DNA of 64,000 nt from CAZUMW01 sp964621615. GTDB lineage: Bacteria; Desulfobacterota; WTBG01; CAIYCZ01; CAIRTM01. A model generated the notes under the pieces. That model saw only the letters and a list, made by a program, of their open reading frames with translations. It made no database searches and was not told the DNA's origin. The DNA lies in NCBI GenBank assembly GCA_964621615.1, contig CAZUMW010000002.1, forward strand, positions 196,709 through 260,708, read 5' to 3'. Made by a program: the position numbers and the translations under genes. Below, one piece after another: positions 44,182-53,063 of the stretch; the stretch's first letter is position 1, and every line of letters starts with the position of its first letter.

Positions 44182-45828
44182 ATGAAAGTAACGATTGCCC
44201 AGCTTAATCCGGTAATTGGCGATATACGCGGCAATGTCGAAAAGCTTGCTGATACGCTTTTTTCCTGCAGCGCAGAAAAACCCGATTTGGTTGTTTTTTC
44301 AGAGCTTTTTATCACCGGCTATCCGCCGCGCGATCTGCTTGAGCGGCCGCGCTTTATTGAGCAGGTTCAGGAAGGGCTGGAATCGGTGAAGCGGATTTCA
44401 AAAGATTTCACCGATACGGGTATTGTTGTCGGCGCGCCGGTTCGCGCCCGGTCGGCTGCCGGCAATCCCCTCTATAATACAGCGCTTTGTATATACCGCG
44501 GCAGCATTGTTTCCATGCATCACAAGTCGCTGCTGCCCTCCTATGACGTTTTTGACGAAACCCGCTATTTTGAGCCTGCCCCTGCGGTTTCAGCAGTTTT
44601 GTTTAAAAATACAGCGGTGGGAATTACCGTTTGCGAGGATGCGTGGAACGTTCCCGGCCTGTGGAATAGAAAAATATATCCTTTTGACCCGATAGCTCAG
44701 CTTGCCAAAGAGGGCGCCTCGCTTATCATAAACATTTCCGCATCACCGTTTGAGGTTGCCAAGGAACAGACCCGCTTTCAGCTTTTTCAAAATCATGCCC
44801 GGCACCACCGCATACCCGTCGTTTGTGTCAATCAGGTCGGCGGCAATGACGAGCTTATTTTCGATGGCCAGAGCATGGCGATGGACAGCTCGGGAAGGCC
44901 GCAGTGCATGTGCCTTGCCTTTGAGGAAACTGTGTGCACCATCGATACGGAATGCCCGGGAGCCGCAGAGGAGCCGGAACAGAAAAGCGATGAAGAGCGG
45001 ATACACGGGGCTCTTGTGCTGGGGCTGCGGGACTATGCAACAAAATGCGGCTTTACAAAATCGGTAATCGGCCTGTCGGGCGGCATTGATTCATCGGTTG
45101 TGTGCGCGCTGGCCAAAGAGGCGCTCGGCAGCGAAAACGTGCTGGGCATCACCATGCCCGGCCCGTACTCCTCGCCGGGCAGCATCGATGATGCGCGGGC
45201 GCTGGCTGAGAATCTTGGCATAGCGTTTACCGTTATCCCCATATCGCCTATATACTCGGCATTTTTGGGCTCGCTCAATGCGCATTTTGCACAGCATGAA
45301 AAAGATGTCACCGAGGAAAACATTCAGGCCCGTGTCAGGGGCACCATATTGATGAGCTTTTCAAACAAGCTCGGGCACGTGCTGCTTGCTACCGGCAACA
45401 AAAGCGAGCTTGCCGTTGGGTACTGCACCCTCTACGGTGATATGGCAGGCGGCCTTGCGGTGATATCCGATGTGCCGAAAACCATGGTATACCGCCTTGC
45501 ACGGCACATAAACAGAAACCGGGAAATAATCCCCGGCTCTGTTCTTGAAAAGCCGCCCTCTGCTGAGCTTCGGCCCAACCAGAAAGATCAGGACAGCCTG
45601 CCGCCGTATGACACCCTTGACCGGATTGTGCATCTTTATGTAGATGAAGCGCTGCCGGTTAAGGATATTCTTTCGATGGACATTGACGCCGAAACGGTTG
45701 AATGGGTCGTCCGTGCAATAGACCGCAACGAATACAAGCGGCGCCAGGCACCCCCGGGGCTGAAGGTTACCGGCAAAGCGTTCGGCATGGGCAGGCGGAT
45801 GATGATTGCTGCAAAATATGAGGTATAA
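44182..45828 (+). CDS. nadE: Glutamine-dependent NAD+ synthetase
   Basis: 548 residues from ATG 44182. The N-terminal nitrilase (glutaminase) domain has its Glu-Lys-Cys triad in VVFSELFITGYPPRDLL, HHKSLLPSYDVFDETRYF and VGITVCEDAWN. The synthetase domain starts near 285 with the ATP-pyrophosphatase loop GLSGGIDSSVVCALA and includes ATGNKSELAVGYCTLYGD. It amidates NaAD using glutamine as nitrogen source, the last step of NAD synthesis. The fused glutaminase makes the enzyme independent of free ammonia. Confidence 0.95.
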   Translation: MKVTIAQLNPVIGDIRGNVEKLADTLFSCSAEKPDLVVFSELFITGYPPRDLLERPRFIEQVQEGLESVKRISKDFTDTGIVVGAPVRARSAAGNPLYNTALCIYRGSIVSMHHKSLLPSYDVFDETRYFEPAPAVSAVLFKNTAVGITVCEDAWNVPGLWNRKIYPFDPIAQLAKEGASLIINISASPFEVAKEQTRFQLFQNHARHHRIPVVCVNQVGGNDELIFDGQSMAMDSSGRPQCMCLAFEETVCTIDTECPGAAEEPEQKSDEERIHGALVLGLRDYATKCGFTKSVIGLSGGIDSSVVCALAKEALGSENVLGITMPGPYSSPGSIDDARALAENLGIAFTVIPISPIYSAFLGSLNAHFAQHEKDVTEENIQARVRGTILMSFSNKLGHVLLATGNKSELAVGYCTLYGDMAGGLAVISDVPKTMVYRLARHINRNREIIPGSVLEKPPSAELRPNQKDQDSLPPYDTLDRIVHLYVDEALPVKDILSMDIDAETVEWVVRAIDRNEYKRRQAPPGLKVTGKAFGMGRRMMIAAKYEV

Positions 45829-45951
45829 GCTTTCACCACCCGTTCAACATACCGGAATCGCGCAAAATAGTGCTGATACAGTATGGTGCCGCAGGGCTGC
45901 TCAGCCCCGCCGCAAAACAGCAGGGACTGCAGCATCTACCGTATTTTTGCC

Positions 45952-45981
45952 TTGCACCCGGCTGCAGCGTTACCGTATAAT
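45952..45981 (+). promoter_or_regulatory. Promoter of the HEAT-repeat gene
   Basis: TTGCAC (45952-45957), 18 bp, TATAAT (45976-45981). The HEAT gene starts 61 bp after the -10 box. The same gap between nadE and this gene has a GGGCT/AGCCC hairpin near 45893 but no terminator T-run. Confidence 0.55.
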
Positions 45982-46042
45982 TTAATTAACTGATGTGAAC
46001 ATGCGCCGCAGAGAGCCAGCATTTGCCTTCCGGGGGAGGGGC

Positions 46043-46663
46043 ATGGATATCGCTAACATTGTCAGCTTCAAATCTGCACGGCAGCTTCTTGCAGATGCCC
46101 GTTCGTGTATTAATATCTTTTCAGATGACACGGTTAACGTTCCGTTCCGAACCGTTTCCCTGCTCATCAGAGCCTTTAAATATGCCGATGAAGAATTTAA
46201 ATATACTATTATACGCAAGCTCGGCAGCATAAAAAACCCTACAGAGGATATCGCCCGGCACCTCTATAGCGCAGCAGCCGATTTTCATGAAGCGGATTAT
46301 GTTCGTCATGAGGCTGCACTGCAGCTGAGCGCGATTATGCCGCGCCTCGATAACCCGCAGCCGATGCTGATGCAGCTGCTGGATGATGTTCAGCACAAGC
46401 ATGCTCACCGGCGTGCCGGTGCGGCACTCGGGCTTGGATGGGAAAACAACCTGCAGGCAGTCCCCCCTCTTATAGAGCTTCTTTTTGATGATGATATTAC
46501 GGTTCAGCAGATGGCCGTAAAAGCGCTGTGCCGCATCAAGGACGACAATCTGCGCCCCCTTCTTGCCGATCGCCTTCAGTATGCCTCGCCTGAAGTTCGG
46601 GAAACCATTCAGGAGCATTTACGCTTTTTTCATGATGTTCCCAGCAGAGATGAAAAGGTATAA
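46043..46663 (+). CDS. HEAT-repeat protein
   Basis: 206 residues from ATG 46043 (GGAGG just upstream). It is all-helical with at least three HEAT/PBS-lyase-like repeats: EADYVRHEAALQLSAIMPRL, KHAHRRAGAALGLGWENN and ITVQQMAVKALCRIKDDNL. No catalytic motif. Such repeats form protein-binding solenoids. A paralogue with the same layout lies at 63401-63955. It converges on the radical SAM gene with an 11-bp gap. Function unknown. Confidence 0.8.
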   Translation: MDIANIVSFKSARQLLADARSCINIFSDDTVNVPFRTVSLLIRAFKYADEEFKYTIIRKLGSIKNPTEDIARHLYSAAADFHEADYVRHEAALQLSAIMPRLDNPQPMLMQLLDDVQHKHAHRRAGAALGLGWENNLQAVPPLIELLFDDDITVQQMAVKALCRIKDDNLRPLLADRLQYASPEVRETIQEHLRFFHDVPSRDEKV

Positions 46664-46674
46664 GACCGGCTGCT

Positions 46675-48177
46675 TCATCCCGTGCTGTGAAGCTCGCCTT
46701 TGCAGGAAGTAAGCTTTACTATTTTTCTGAAGTGAAATCCGTGGATGGCAAATGTAACGGCAAGACCGAAGTGCCGCGGGCGGTGTAACAGCGCCCAGAT
46801 CAGAAGCCCCCAGTAATGAAATCGTTCCCGCCCGATGACGCCCAGGCGGACAATTGATCTGATAAAAGCCATAATTGCATTAAAATCAACCGGGTTTTTT
46901 ACCTTCGGGCCGGTGTAGTCCTTCAGAAAGGCCCTGACCCGGCGGTAATAGTTCCGCGGAGCATAAATATACTCAAGAATGTTTCTGTAGCCTTCATACA
47001 GAGATTCGATATTCATGGATGGAACAATGTTCGTTGTGCCGTCCACGTTGTCGCCGCTGAGTTTACCTCGAAGGCGCCCTTCTTGTTTCAGGCGCTCATA
47101 CAGGCGCGTGCCCGGAACAGCCTGCAGCAGCCCGACCATCGCGGTAACAATGCCTGTTTTCTGTATAAATTCTATCTGCCTGTCAAAAATACCGGTGGTG
47201 TCATGGTCGAACCCAACGATAAAGCCGCCCTGCACCTGCAGCCCCGACTGCTGAATGAGCTTTATATCAGCGACCATGTCACGGTTAATATTCTGCATTT
47301 TCTTACACTCGGTAAGGCTTGCATCGTCGGGGGTTTCAATGCCGATAAACACGATGTCAAACCCTGCGTCGACCATCATCTGCATGAGCTCCGGGTCATC
47401 TGCAAGATTGATGGACACTTCGGTGTGAAAGGTGATGCCCGGTTTTGTTTTCTGCCACTGTATGAGAGCGGGCAGCAGCTGTGTTTTAAGATATTTTTTG
47501 TTGCCGATAAAGTTGTCGTCAACGAAAAAGACGCTGCCGCGATATCCCTTTGCATGGATGCTTTCAAGCTCGTCAAGAATCTGGCCGGTCGTTTTAATGC
47601 GGGGACGGTGGCCGAAAAGAGCCGTTACGTTGCAGAACTCACAGTTGTACGGGCAGCCCCGTGAAAACTGAATGCACACTTCGGCATATTTTTTAAAATC
47701 GACAAGATCCCAGCGGGGGACCGGCGTGCTGGTTATATCGGCAAAGCTGTCGCTTGCATACATCTTTCCGGGCTTTCCGCAGGCAAGATCCGCAAGAAAC
47801 CGGGGAAGGGTGACCTCGGCCTCGTTTAAAACAAAATGATCCACGCCCTCGATTGCGCCCGGCTCGGTGCTGAACAGTGGGCCGCCGGCGACAACGGTTA
47901 CGCTTTTCTGCCTGCAGCGGCGGATAGCTTTCAGGGCTGAATTCTGCTGAACCGTCATGCAGGAGAAAAATGCACAGTCTGCCCATTCCAGGTGGCGATC
48001 GGTGAGCCGCTGTGTGTTCATATCCACAAGCTGCAGGTTCCAGTCCCGCGGCAGCATGGCAGCGACCGTCAAAAGGCCCAGCGGAGGAAAGGAGGATTTT
48101 TTTTTGATGAAAGCAAGCGAATATTTGAAACTCCAGAAGGTGTCAGGAATTTCAGTATAAATAAGCAGCGCGTTCAT
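46675..48177 (-). CDS. B12-binding-domain radical SAM protein with DUF4070-like tail
   Basis: 500 residues. The first 140 residues fold like the cobalamin-binding domain of this class (FPPLGLLTVAAML, VVAGGPLFST). The radical SAM cluster cysteines are in FSRGCPYNCEFCNVTALFG (CxxxCxxC), with GIETPDDASL and GGFIVGFDHD further on. The C-terminal 120 residues, NILEYIYAPRNYYRRVRAFL onward, match the DUF4070 type of tail. Members include hopanoid and bacteriochlorophyll enzymes; the substrate is not deducible. AAAGGA lies 8 bp before its ATG. It sits next to the B12 uptake locus, divergently. Confidence 0.85.
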   Translation of the reverse strand: MNALLIYTEIPDTFWSFKYSLAFIKKKSSFPPLGLLTVAAMLPRDWNLQLVDMNTQRLTDRHLEWADCAFFSCMTVQQNSALKAIRRCRQKSVTVVAGGPLFSTEPGAIEGVDHFVLNEAEVTLPRFLADLACGKPGKMYASDSFADITSTPVPRWDLVDFKKYAEVCIQFSRGCPYNCEFCNVTALFGHRPRIKTTGQILDELESIHAKGYRGSVFFVDDNFIGNKKYLKTQLLPALIQWQKTKPGITFHTEVSINLADDPELMQMMVDAGFDIVFIGIETPDDASLTECKKMQNINRDMVADIKLIQQSGLQVQGGFIVGFDHDTTGIFDRQIEFIQKTGIVTAMVGLLQAVPGTRLYERLKQEGRLRGKLSGDNVDGTTNIVPSMNIESLYEGYRNILEYIYAPRNYYRRVRAFLKDYTGPKVKNPVDFNAIMAFIRSIVRLGVIGRERFHYWGLLIWALLHRPRHFGLAVTFAIHGFHFRKIVKLTSCKGELHSTG

Positions 48178-48484
48178 GACAGGATCCTTTCCGGCATTTG
48201 CCGAGCGGTTTGCTGGGGAAACGGTACGCTCATGCTTTGAGTGCCTGCCGCCTCAAAGTACGTGCAAAACCCGGACAGATTTTGCTGCGGTTCGATGGAT
48301 CTTTAATTCCCATTGTCTCGAAAGGCACGTTATTAACAGGTAGCATATGGGTGTATCGTCTGGCAATAGATAATTTCACACCTGTCAAATTACAAGCATG
48401 AAGGGAACATTCACCGGATCGTGTGGTTTTTGGCAGCATGCATCAGCATTATGTCTAAGCAGCACAGCCAACATTTGTAATGTA
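48178..48484. other. Intergenic region between radical SAM gene and B12 locus
   Basis: 307 bp of divergent spacer. It must hold the radical SAM promoter. On the minus strand a TTGACA occurs near 48391-48386, without a good -10 box at normal spacing, and an ACAGGT/ACCTGT inverted pair flanks about 60 bp there. No cobalamin box is found on the minus strand, so the radical SAM gene itself is not obviously under a riboswitch. No gene is supported. Confidence 0.4.
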
Positions 48485-48513
48485 TTGACAAAGTATATCT
48501 TTTGTTATATATA
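48485..48513 (+). promoter_or_regulatory. Promoter of the first B12 transcription unit
   Basis: TTGACA (48485-48490), 17 bp, TATATA (48508-48513). A start near 48520 would begin transcription just before the riboswitch P1 stem. Confidence 0.8.
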
Positions 48514-48522
48514 CAACAACAT

Positions 48523-48699
48523 ACGGGCAACCGAAGGTGATCGGTTTTAATAGGGAAAACGGTGAAAATCCGTTGCGGGTCCGCCGCTGTAACCCTGCCT
48601 TTTTTGCGAAAAAGGCCCTGCCGGCCATGAAAGCCACTGCACCGGGTAACCGGAGCGGGAAGGCGGCCGGACGGGAGGGAAGCCAGAAGACCTGCCCGT
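48523..48699 (+). ncRNA. Cobalamin riboswitch 1
   Basis: P1 arms ACGGGCA (48524-48530) and TGCCCGT (48693-48699) pair exactly. Between them are the conserved AACGGTGAAAATCCGTTGCG-type core with GCCGCTGTAACCCTG, and the B12 box GAAGCCAGAAGACCTGCC. The terminator at 48768-48809 provides the expression platform: adenosylcobalamin binding would allow it to form and stop transcription. This places btuFCD, the propeller gene and btuB under B12 repression. Confidence 0.95.
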
Positions 48700-48767
48700 A
48701 AAGGTATATGTGCAACACCCTCGGAAACAGGGTGCTGCAGTAATACATATGACCGGATGAAAAACGG

Positions 48768-48809
48768 AATCCCCGGGTATGCTGTAGGCATATCCGGGGA
48801 TTTTTTTTT
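48768..48809 (+). terminator. Riboswitch-controlled intrinsic terminator
   Basis: AATCCCCGG...CCGGGGATT with an inner TGC/GCA pairing, followed by nine T. It lies between riboswitch 1 and btuF. It is preceded by the same AAAAACGG as the terminator of riboswitch 2. The existence of this stem shows that the longer open frame starting before it is not part of btuF. Confidence 0.9.
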
Positions 48810-48840
48810 GCAAAAAGCCGGTTTGCCGGAAAGGCAGATG

Positions 48841-49767
48841 ATGCAGGCAAATATCAGCAGCACCAATAGAGTTTTTGTTTTACTGGCCGCCGTTTCTTTT
48901 GTGCTGAGCGGCAGTGCGCACGGTGAGGGCATGAAGCGGGCACTTACCGATCAGCTCGGCCGCACGGTTTGCCTGCCGCACAATCCGGAGCGCATTGTTT
49001 CACTTGCCCCCAGCATAACGGAAATCATATATGCGCTGGGACAGGGCCCCCGCCTGAAGGGGGCAACCATATACAGCGACTACCCTGCACCTGCTTCCCG
49101 GCTGCCGCGGATTGGCTCCTATGTGCATCCGGACCTCGAGCGCATTGTCGCGCTAGAGCCCGATCTGTGCATTGCAACAAAAGACGGTAACCCGCGCGAA
49201 GTTATAGACAGGCTTGAGCACCTGAACATACCGGTGTTTGCCGTAAGCACCTTTGACATCAGCTCTGTTATGGCATCGATAGAGCTGCTGGGCGGGTTGT
49301 TGCATGCACAGCGGGAAGCAGAAAAGCTGACCGGTCATATGTCCTCCCGCATAAAGCGCGTGCGCACACGTGCGGCGGATATCCCTCAGCGGCCGCGGGT
49401 GTTTTTTCAGATTGGTGCATCGCCCATTGTCAGCGTCGGCACATACACCTGCATTCACCGTATGATTGAAACAGCCGGGGGGGAGAATATTGCAAAAGGG
49501 CAGACACCATATCCCCGGTTTTCGCGCGAACAGGTCCTTGCCCATGCGCCGGAGGTAATCATTATCACCTCCATGGGCGGCAGCCCGGCTGCTGTCAAAG
49601 CCCGGCAGATGTGGCTGCAGTGGAAAGACATACCCGCCGCACGCAGCCGGCGGGTCCATGTCGTAGACTCAGACGTGTTTGACCGGCCGGGGCCCCGCAT
49701 GGTCAAAGGGCTTGAGCTTCTGGCACAGATGCTTCACCCCGAGGAGTTCGGCGATGAACAGCACTAA
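48841..49767 (+). CDS. btuF: Cobalamin-binding periplasmic protein BtuF
   Basis: 308 residues from ATG 48841 (GGAAAGG 6 bp upstream; ATG 48838 is an alternative). Signal peptide about 1-25 ends near SAHG. The type III solute-binding fold is clear: DQLGRTVCLPHNPERIVSLAPSITEIIYALG, IGSYVHPDLERIVALEPDL, and RPGPRMVKGLELLAQML. These are BtuF/FhuD-like features. The gene starts the B12-regulated operon, which settles B12 over iron-siderophore as the ligand. It overlaps btuC by 14 bp. Confidence 0.92.
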   Translation: MQANISSTNRVFVLLAAVSFVLSGSAHGEGMKRALTDQLGRTVCLPHNPERIVSLAPSITEIIYALGQGPRLKGATIYSDYPAPASRLPRIGSYVHPDLERIVALEPDLCIATKDGNPREVIDRLEHLNIPVFAVSTFDISSVMASIELLGGLLHAQREAEKLTGHMSSRIKRVRTRAADIPQRPRVFFQIGASPIVSVGTYTCIHRMIETAGGENIAKGQTPYPRFSREQVLAHAPEVIIITSMGGSPAAVKARQMWLQWKDIPAARSRRVHVVDSDVFDRPGPRMVKGLELLAQMLHPEEFGDEQH

Positions 49768-50758
49768 TATTGTATTGCGGATTGCGTCGGTATCCTCGCT
49801 GCTGCTTATTGTGCTGCTTGCCGCGATGGCGGCCGGCCTGTCCGCCGGTGCGGCGGGCGGCGGGCTGAGCGCGATACTGTCTCTGCTGAGCGATGCCCCT
49901 TTTGACAGCCCTGCCATGGAAACAATTGTGTGGCAGCTTCGGCTGCCCCGCGTGCTCACCGCAGCGCTGGCGGGCGCGGTGCTTTCTGCAGGCGGGCTGG
50001 TGTTTCAGGCGCTTCTGAAAAACCCGCTGGCGGAGCCCTACATACTCGGGATTTCCGGCGGCGCCGCTATCGGCGCCATAATCGGCATTCTGCTCGGGCT
50101 GTCCCGCTTTCCGGGCATTAGCATGCTGGCATTTGCGGGGAGCATGGGCACGCTGCTGGCGGTGCTGCTGATTTCATGGGGGCAGAACATACTCAAAAAC
50201 AACTCTCTGCTGCTTGCCGGCGTCGTCGTAAATGCATTCTGCTCGGCGGGCATTATGTTTTTGATTGCGCTCACGCAGGTTTCCCGGCTGCACAGCATTA
50301 TGTTCTGGCTGATGGGGGATCTGTCCGGCGCCGACATGCAGCAGGTCAGCGTTCTGGCGCTGACGGTCATTCCGTGCTTTATCATCATTTTTTGTCTGTC
50401 ATATGCAATGAACCTGCTTCTTATGGGCAGAAGCATGGCCCTGTCTCTGGGGGTCAGCACGCAGACGGTTATCATTGTGCTGCTCGTTGCGACAACATTC
50501 ATGATCAGCATGGTGGTCTGTCAGTGCGGCCTGCTCGGGTTTGTCGGGCTTATTGTTCCGCACATTCTGCGCCTGATGCTGGGCCCTGATCACCGGGTGC
50601 TGGTTCCCGCCTGCCTGCTGGGCGGCGGCGCCTATATGGTCGTGTGCGACCTGCTTGCGCGCACGCTTCCGCAACAGGGCGAGCTGCCCGCCGGGGTCAT
50701 TACTGCGCTTATCGGGGCCCCTGTTTTTATTATTCTGCTGCGGAGGTCAGGAAAGTGA
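49754..50758 (+). CDS. btuC: Cobalamin ABC transporter permease BtuC
   Basis: 334 residues from ATG 49754, overlapping btuF. About ten membrane helices of the FecCD family, with LRLPRVLTAALAGAVLSAGGLVFQALLKNPLAEPYILGIS (FecCD hallmark) and GFVGLIVPHILRLMLGPDHR, the coupling region that contacts the ATPase. Imports B12 across the inner membrane with BtuD. Its stop overlaps the btuD start (GTGA). Confidence 0.93.
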   Translation: MNSTNIVLRIASVSSLLLIVLLAAMAAGLSAGAAGGGLSAILSLLSDAPFDSPAMETIVWQLRLPRVLTAALAGAVLSAGGLVFQALLKNPLAEPYILGISGGAAIGAIIGILLGLSRFPGISMLAFAGSMGTLLAVLLISWGQNILKNNSLLLAGVVVNAFCSAGIMFLIALTQVSRLHSIMFWLMGDLSGADMQQVSVLALTVIPCFIIIFCLSYAMNLLLMGRSMALSLGVSTQTVIIVLLVATTFMISMVVCQCGLLGFVGLIVPHILRLMLGPDHRVLVPACLLGGGAYMVVCDLLARTLPQQGELPAGVITALIGAPVFIILLRRSGK

Positions 50759-51570
50759 CAAACGCCATAAAAGCCAGGGATGTGTGTTTTTCGTATAAAA
50801 GCGGCACCGTGCTGAACGGGCTGACTTTCGACGTTAATGAAGGATCTTTTTTCATAATCATCGGGCCGAACGGTTCGGGAAAAACAACGCTCATGAACGT
50901 GCTGTGCGGAATTGCGCAGCCCCACAAAGGCGAGGTGAGCATATGCGGCAGCCCCCGGCGCTCATACTCCCGAAAATCGCTTGCCCGGACGGTTGCCCTT
51001 GTGCCCCAGCTTACCGCCCGCGATTTTCCGTTTACCGTGCAGGAGGTGGTGCTCATGGGCCGCTCGCCGCACCTGGGCATGTTTGGCCTTGAGCGCTCCG
51101 ATGATCTCAGGTGCGCGCGGCAGGCAATGGAGTTTGCAGGGGTCGACAGCCTGGCCCGGCGTACCATTGATCAGCTCAGCGGCGGAGAGCTGCAGCTCGT
51201 TTCAATCGCCCGGGCCGTGTGCCAGGAGCCGCGCCTGATGCTGCTCGATGAGCCGACCGCATCACTGGATTTTGCGCATCAGATCCGCATCATGGACCTT
51301 ATGGAGCAGCTGAAAAATGACCGCGGTATCACCGTGGTCATGGTCTCACATGACGTCAATCTTGCCGGCATGTACGGCGACTGCGTGCTTATGCTCAATC
51401 TGGGACGCATTGTGACCATGGGCCCCCCGGGACAGGTTTTAACACCTGAAAAAATGGAGAGGGTATACGGGCGCCCGGTGCTGATAGAAAAGTCACCGCT
51501 TGGCGGGTCCATCCGGGTGACGCCGATTCCCGGAAAATATCTGTCCACTTACAAAGGGAGCAGGATATGA
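50755..51570 (+). CDS. btuD: Cobalamin ABC transporter ATPase BtuD
   Basis: 271 residues from GTG 50755, four bases overlapping btuC. Walker A GPNGSGKTT, Q-loop in VALVPQLTAR, signature LSGGELQLVSIARA, Walker B RLMLLDEPTASLD and the switch His in MVSHDVN. A pair of BtuC and BtuD forms the importer. The stop overlaps the start of the propeller gene by four bases (ATGA), so the latter belongs to the same transcript. Confidence 0.93.
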   Translation: MTNAIKARDVCFSYKSGTVLNGLTFDVNEGSFFIIIGPNGSGKTTLMNVLCGIAQPHKGEVSICGSPRRSYSRKSLARTVALVPQLTARDFPFTVQEVVLMGRSPHLGMFGLERSDDLRCARQAMEFAGVDSLARRTIDQLSGGELQLVSIARAVCQEPRLMLLDEPTASLDFAHQIRIMDLMEQLKNDRGITVVMVSHDVNLAGMYGDCVLMLNLGRIVTMGPPGQVLTPEKMERVYGRPVLIEKSPLGGSIRVTPIPGKYLSTYKGSRI

Positions 51571-53063
51571 CAAACCAGATAAAGCACATCAAACAGAGGC
51601 TGATTATATGCCTTGCGCTGGCGGCGGCCATGTTTGCCGTGCCGGCAGGAGCGGCGCCGGAGCGCCTGTTTGTAGTGACGACAGATTATGAGACCGGGGG
51701 CTATGCCGTTTTCAAACCCGGCGGCACCGCTGTGCAAAAAAGCGTGGGGACAGTTTTTCAGGACGCAGTTGCCCGCAGCTTCGGGAACAGGATATATGTT
51801 GTCGAGCGGTGGCACGGGGACAATATTCTTGTGCTTGACCGGTCGGATGTGAGCGAGCCGGTTTTGCAGTTTTCGGTGGGCAGCGGGACAAACCCCCACG
51901 ACTTTCTGCTGCTGAGTAGCACCAAAGCCTATGTCACCCTGTATGAGCGGGCGGAAATGCTTATTGTGGACCCATCGGCCGGCCGCATCACCGGAACCAT
52001 CGATTTGTCAGGCTTTGCCGACAGCGACGGCATACCGGAGATGGACCTTATGGTGCGCTGCCATGGCAGGGTGTTTGTTTCCCTGCAGCGCCTGGACCGG
52101 AACGCTCTGTTTCAGCCCAGCGGCCGGAGCTGCATTGCTGTTATCGATCCTGAAGCAGATACCGTAATCGATGCACAGCCTGATCAGCCGGGAGTTCAGG
52201 GAATTGATTTGTCATTTACCAACCCGGTCGACATGCAGTATGTCGGTGCCGCCGATGCACTTATTGTTGCCGGCGCCGGCAGCTTTTACAGCGCCGGGGA
52301 CGGCGGGCTTGAGCGCGTTGACCCGGAAGCGCTTTCAAGCGACGGCACGGTCATGACAGAGCAGGAGCTGGGCGGGCAGCTCGGCGGGGCGCTCGGCACC
52401 CTGAGCATGGTCGGGGACACAGAAGGGTATGCCATTGTTATGACCGAAGACTGGGCAGCGTCGCAGGTTGTCCGCTTCAATCTGAGAGACCGCAGCGCAA
52501 AAACGATCCACGCGCCGGGAAACGGCTTTGTCCATGCCGATGTGCGCGTCCATGGCGGCCGACTGTATATATGCGACCGCAGCATGAGAAGTCCCGGCGT
52601 CCGCGTTTTCGACACCGCAACCGACCGCGAGATAACAGAAGAGCCCATCGACACCGGGCTGCCGCCGTTTTGTCTGGTGCGCGCAGGAGGTGAGCCTGCT
52701 TCTGCCTCTGATGCAGCGGATTCTGATAATCAGACCGGGCCGGGAGCGGGCGGCCGGTATCTGACGGCGCTGGTGTCGCCGTCACCCCTGCCGCTGTATA
52801 CGGATGTGCTGCTTTTTAACGACGACGGGTCATTTGCTATGAAAAAGCTTTCAGTGCATGGAAGCGGCGAGTATTACACCCTCGGGAAGCATATGTTCTA
52901 CTTTGTTTTTACCGGAGGAGCCGCTGCGGATATTCAGTTTCTGCAGGGAGCAGGCGTTTTTCTTTCCGGCCCGCAAAGGAATATGATCGCCGGCTGCGGC
53001 ACGCTGATGATTGATTATTCATCGCTGCCGTTTGTGTTCACCGGCGTGGAAGTTTTTCAGTAA
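51567..53063 (+). CDS. Secreted beta-propeller protein, candidate BtuG-like B12-binding protein
   Basis: 498 residues. Signal peptide 1-28, cut near AGA-APE; no lipobox Cys. Residues about 30-375 are YVTN/YncE-like propeller blades, e.g. VGSGTNPHDFLLLSSTKAYV, EMLIVDPSAGRITGTI and VRVFDTATDREI. After a Gly/Ser/Asp linker, residues about 400-498 form a separate domain (DDGSFAMKKLSVHGSGEYY, FYFVFTGG, CGTLMIDYSSLPFVFTGVEV). The gene overlaps btuD by four bases and btuB by one, under riboswitch 1. In Bacteroides, BtuG is a surface propeller that captures B12 for BtuB; this protein has the same place and fold but not the lipoprotein anchor. Function inferred. Confidence 0.75.
   Translation: MTNQIKHIKQRLIICLALAAAMFAVPAGAAPERLFVVTTDYETGGYAVFKPGGTAVQKSVGTVFQDAVARSFGNRIYVVERWHGDNILVLDRSDVSEPVLQFSVGSGTNPHDFLLLSSTKAYVTLYERAEMLIVDPSAGRITGTIDLSGFADSDGIPEMDLMVRCHGRVFVSLQRLDRNALFQPSGRSCIAVIDPEADTVIDAQPDQPGVQGIDLSFTNPVDMQYVGAADALIVAGAGSFYSAGDGGLERVDPEALSSDGTVMTEQELGGQLGGALGTLSMVGDTEGYAIVMTEDWAASQVVRFNLRDRSAKTIHAPGNGFVHADVRVHGGRLYICDRSMRSPGVRVFDTATDREITEEPIDTGLPPFCLVRAGGEPASASDAADSDNQTGPGAGGRYLTALVSPSPLPLYTDVLLFNDDGSFAMKKLSVHGSGEYYTLGKHMFYFVFTGGAAADIQFLQGAGVFLSGPQRNMIAGCGTLMIDYSSLPFVFTGVEVFQ

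Noticed and set aside
48757..48840. Longer btuF start
   Set aside because: This stretch is the riboswitch-controlled terminator stem and its T-run; the signal peptide and ribosome site point to ATG 48841.
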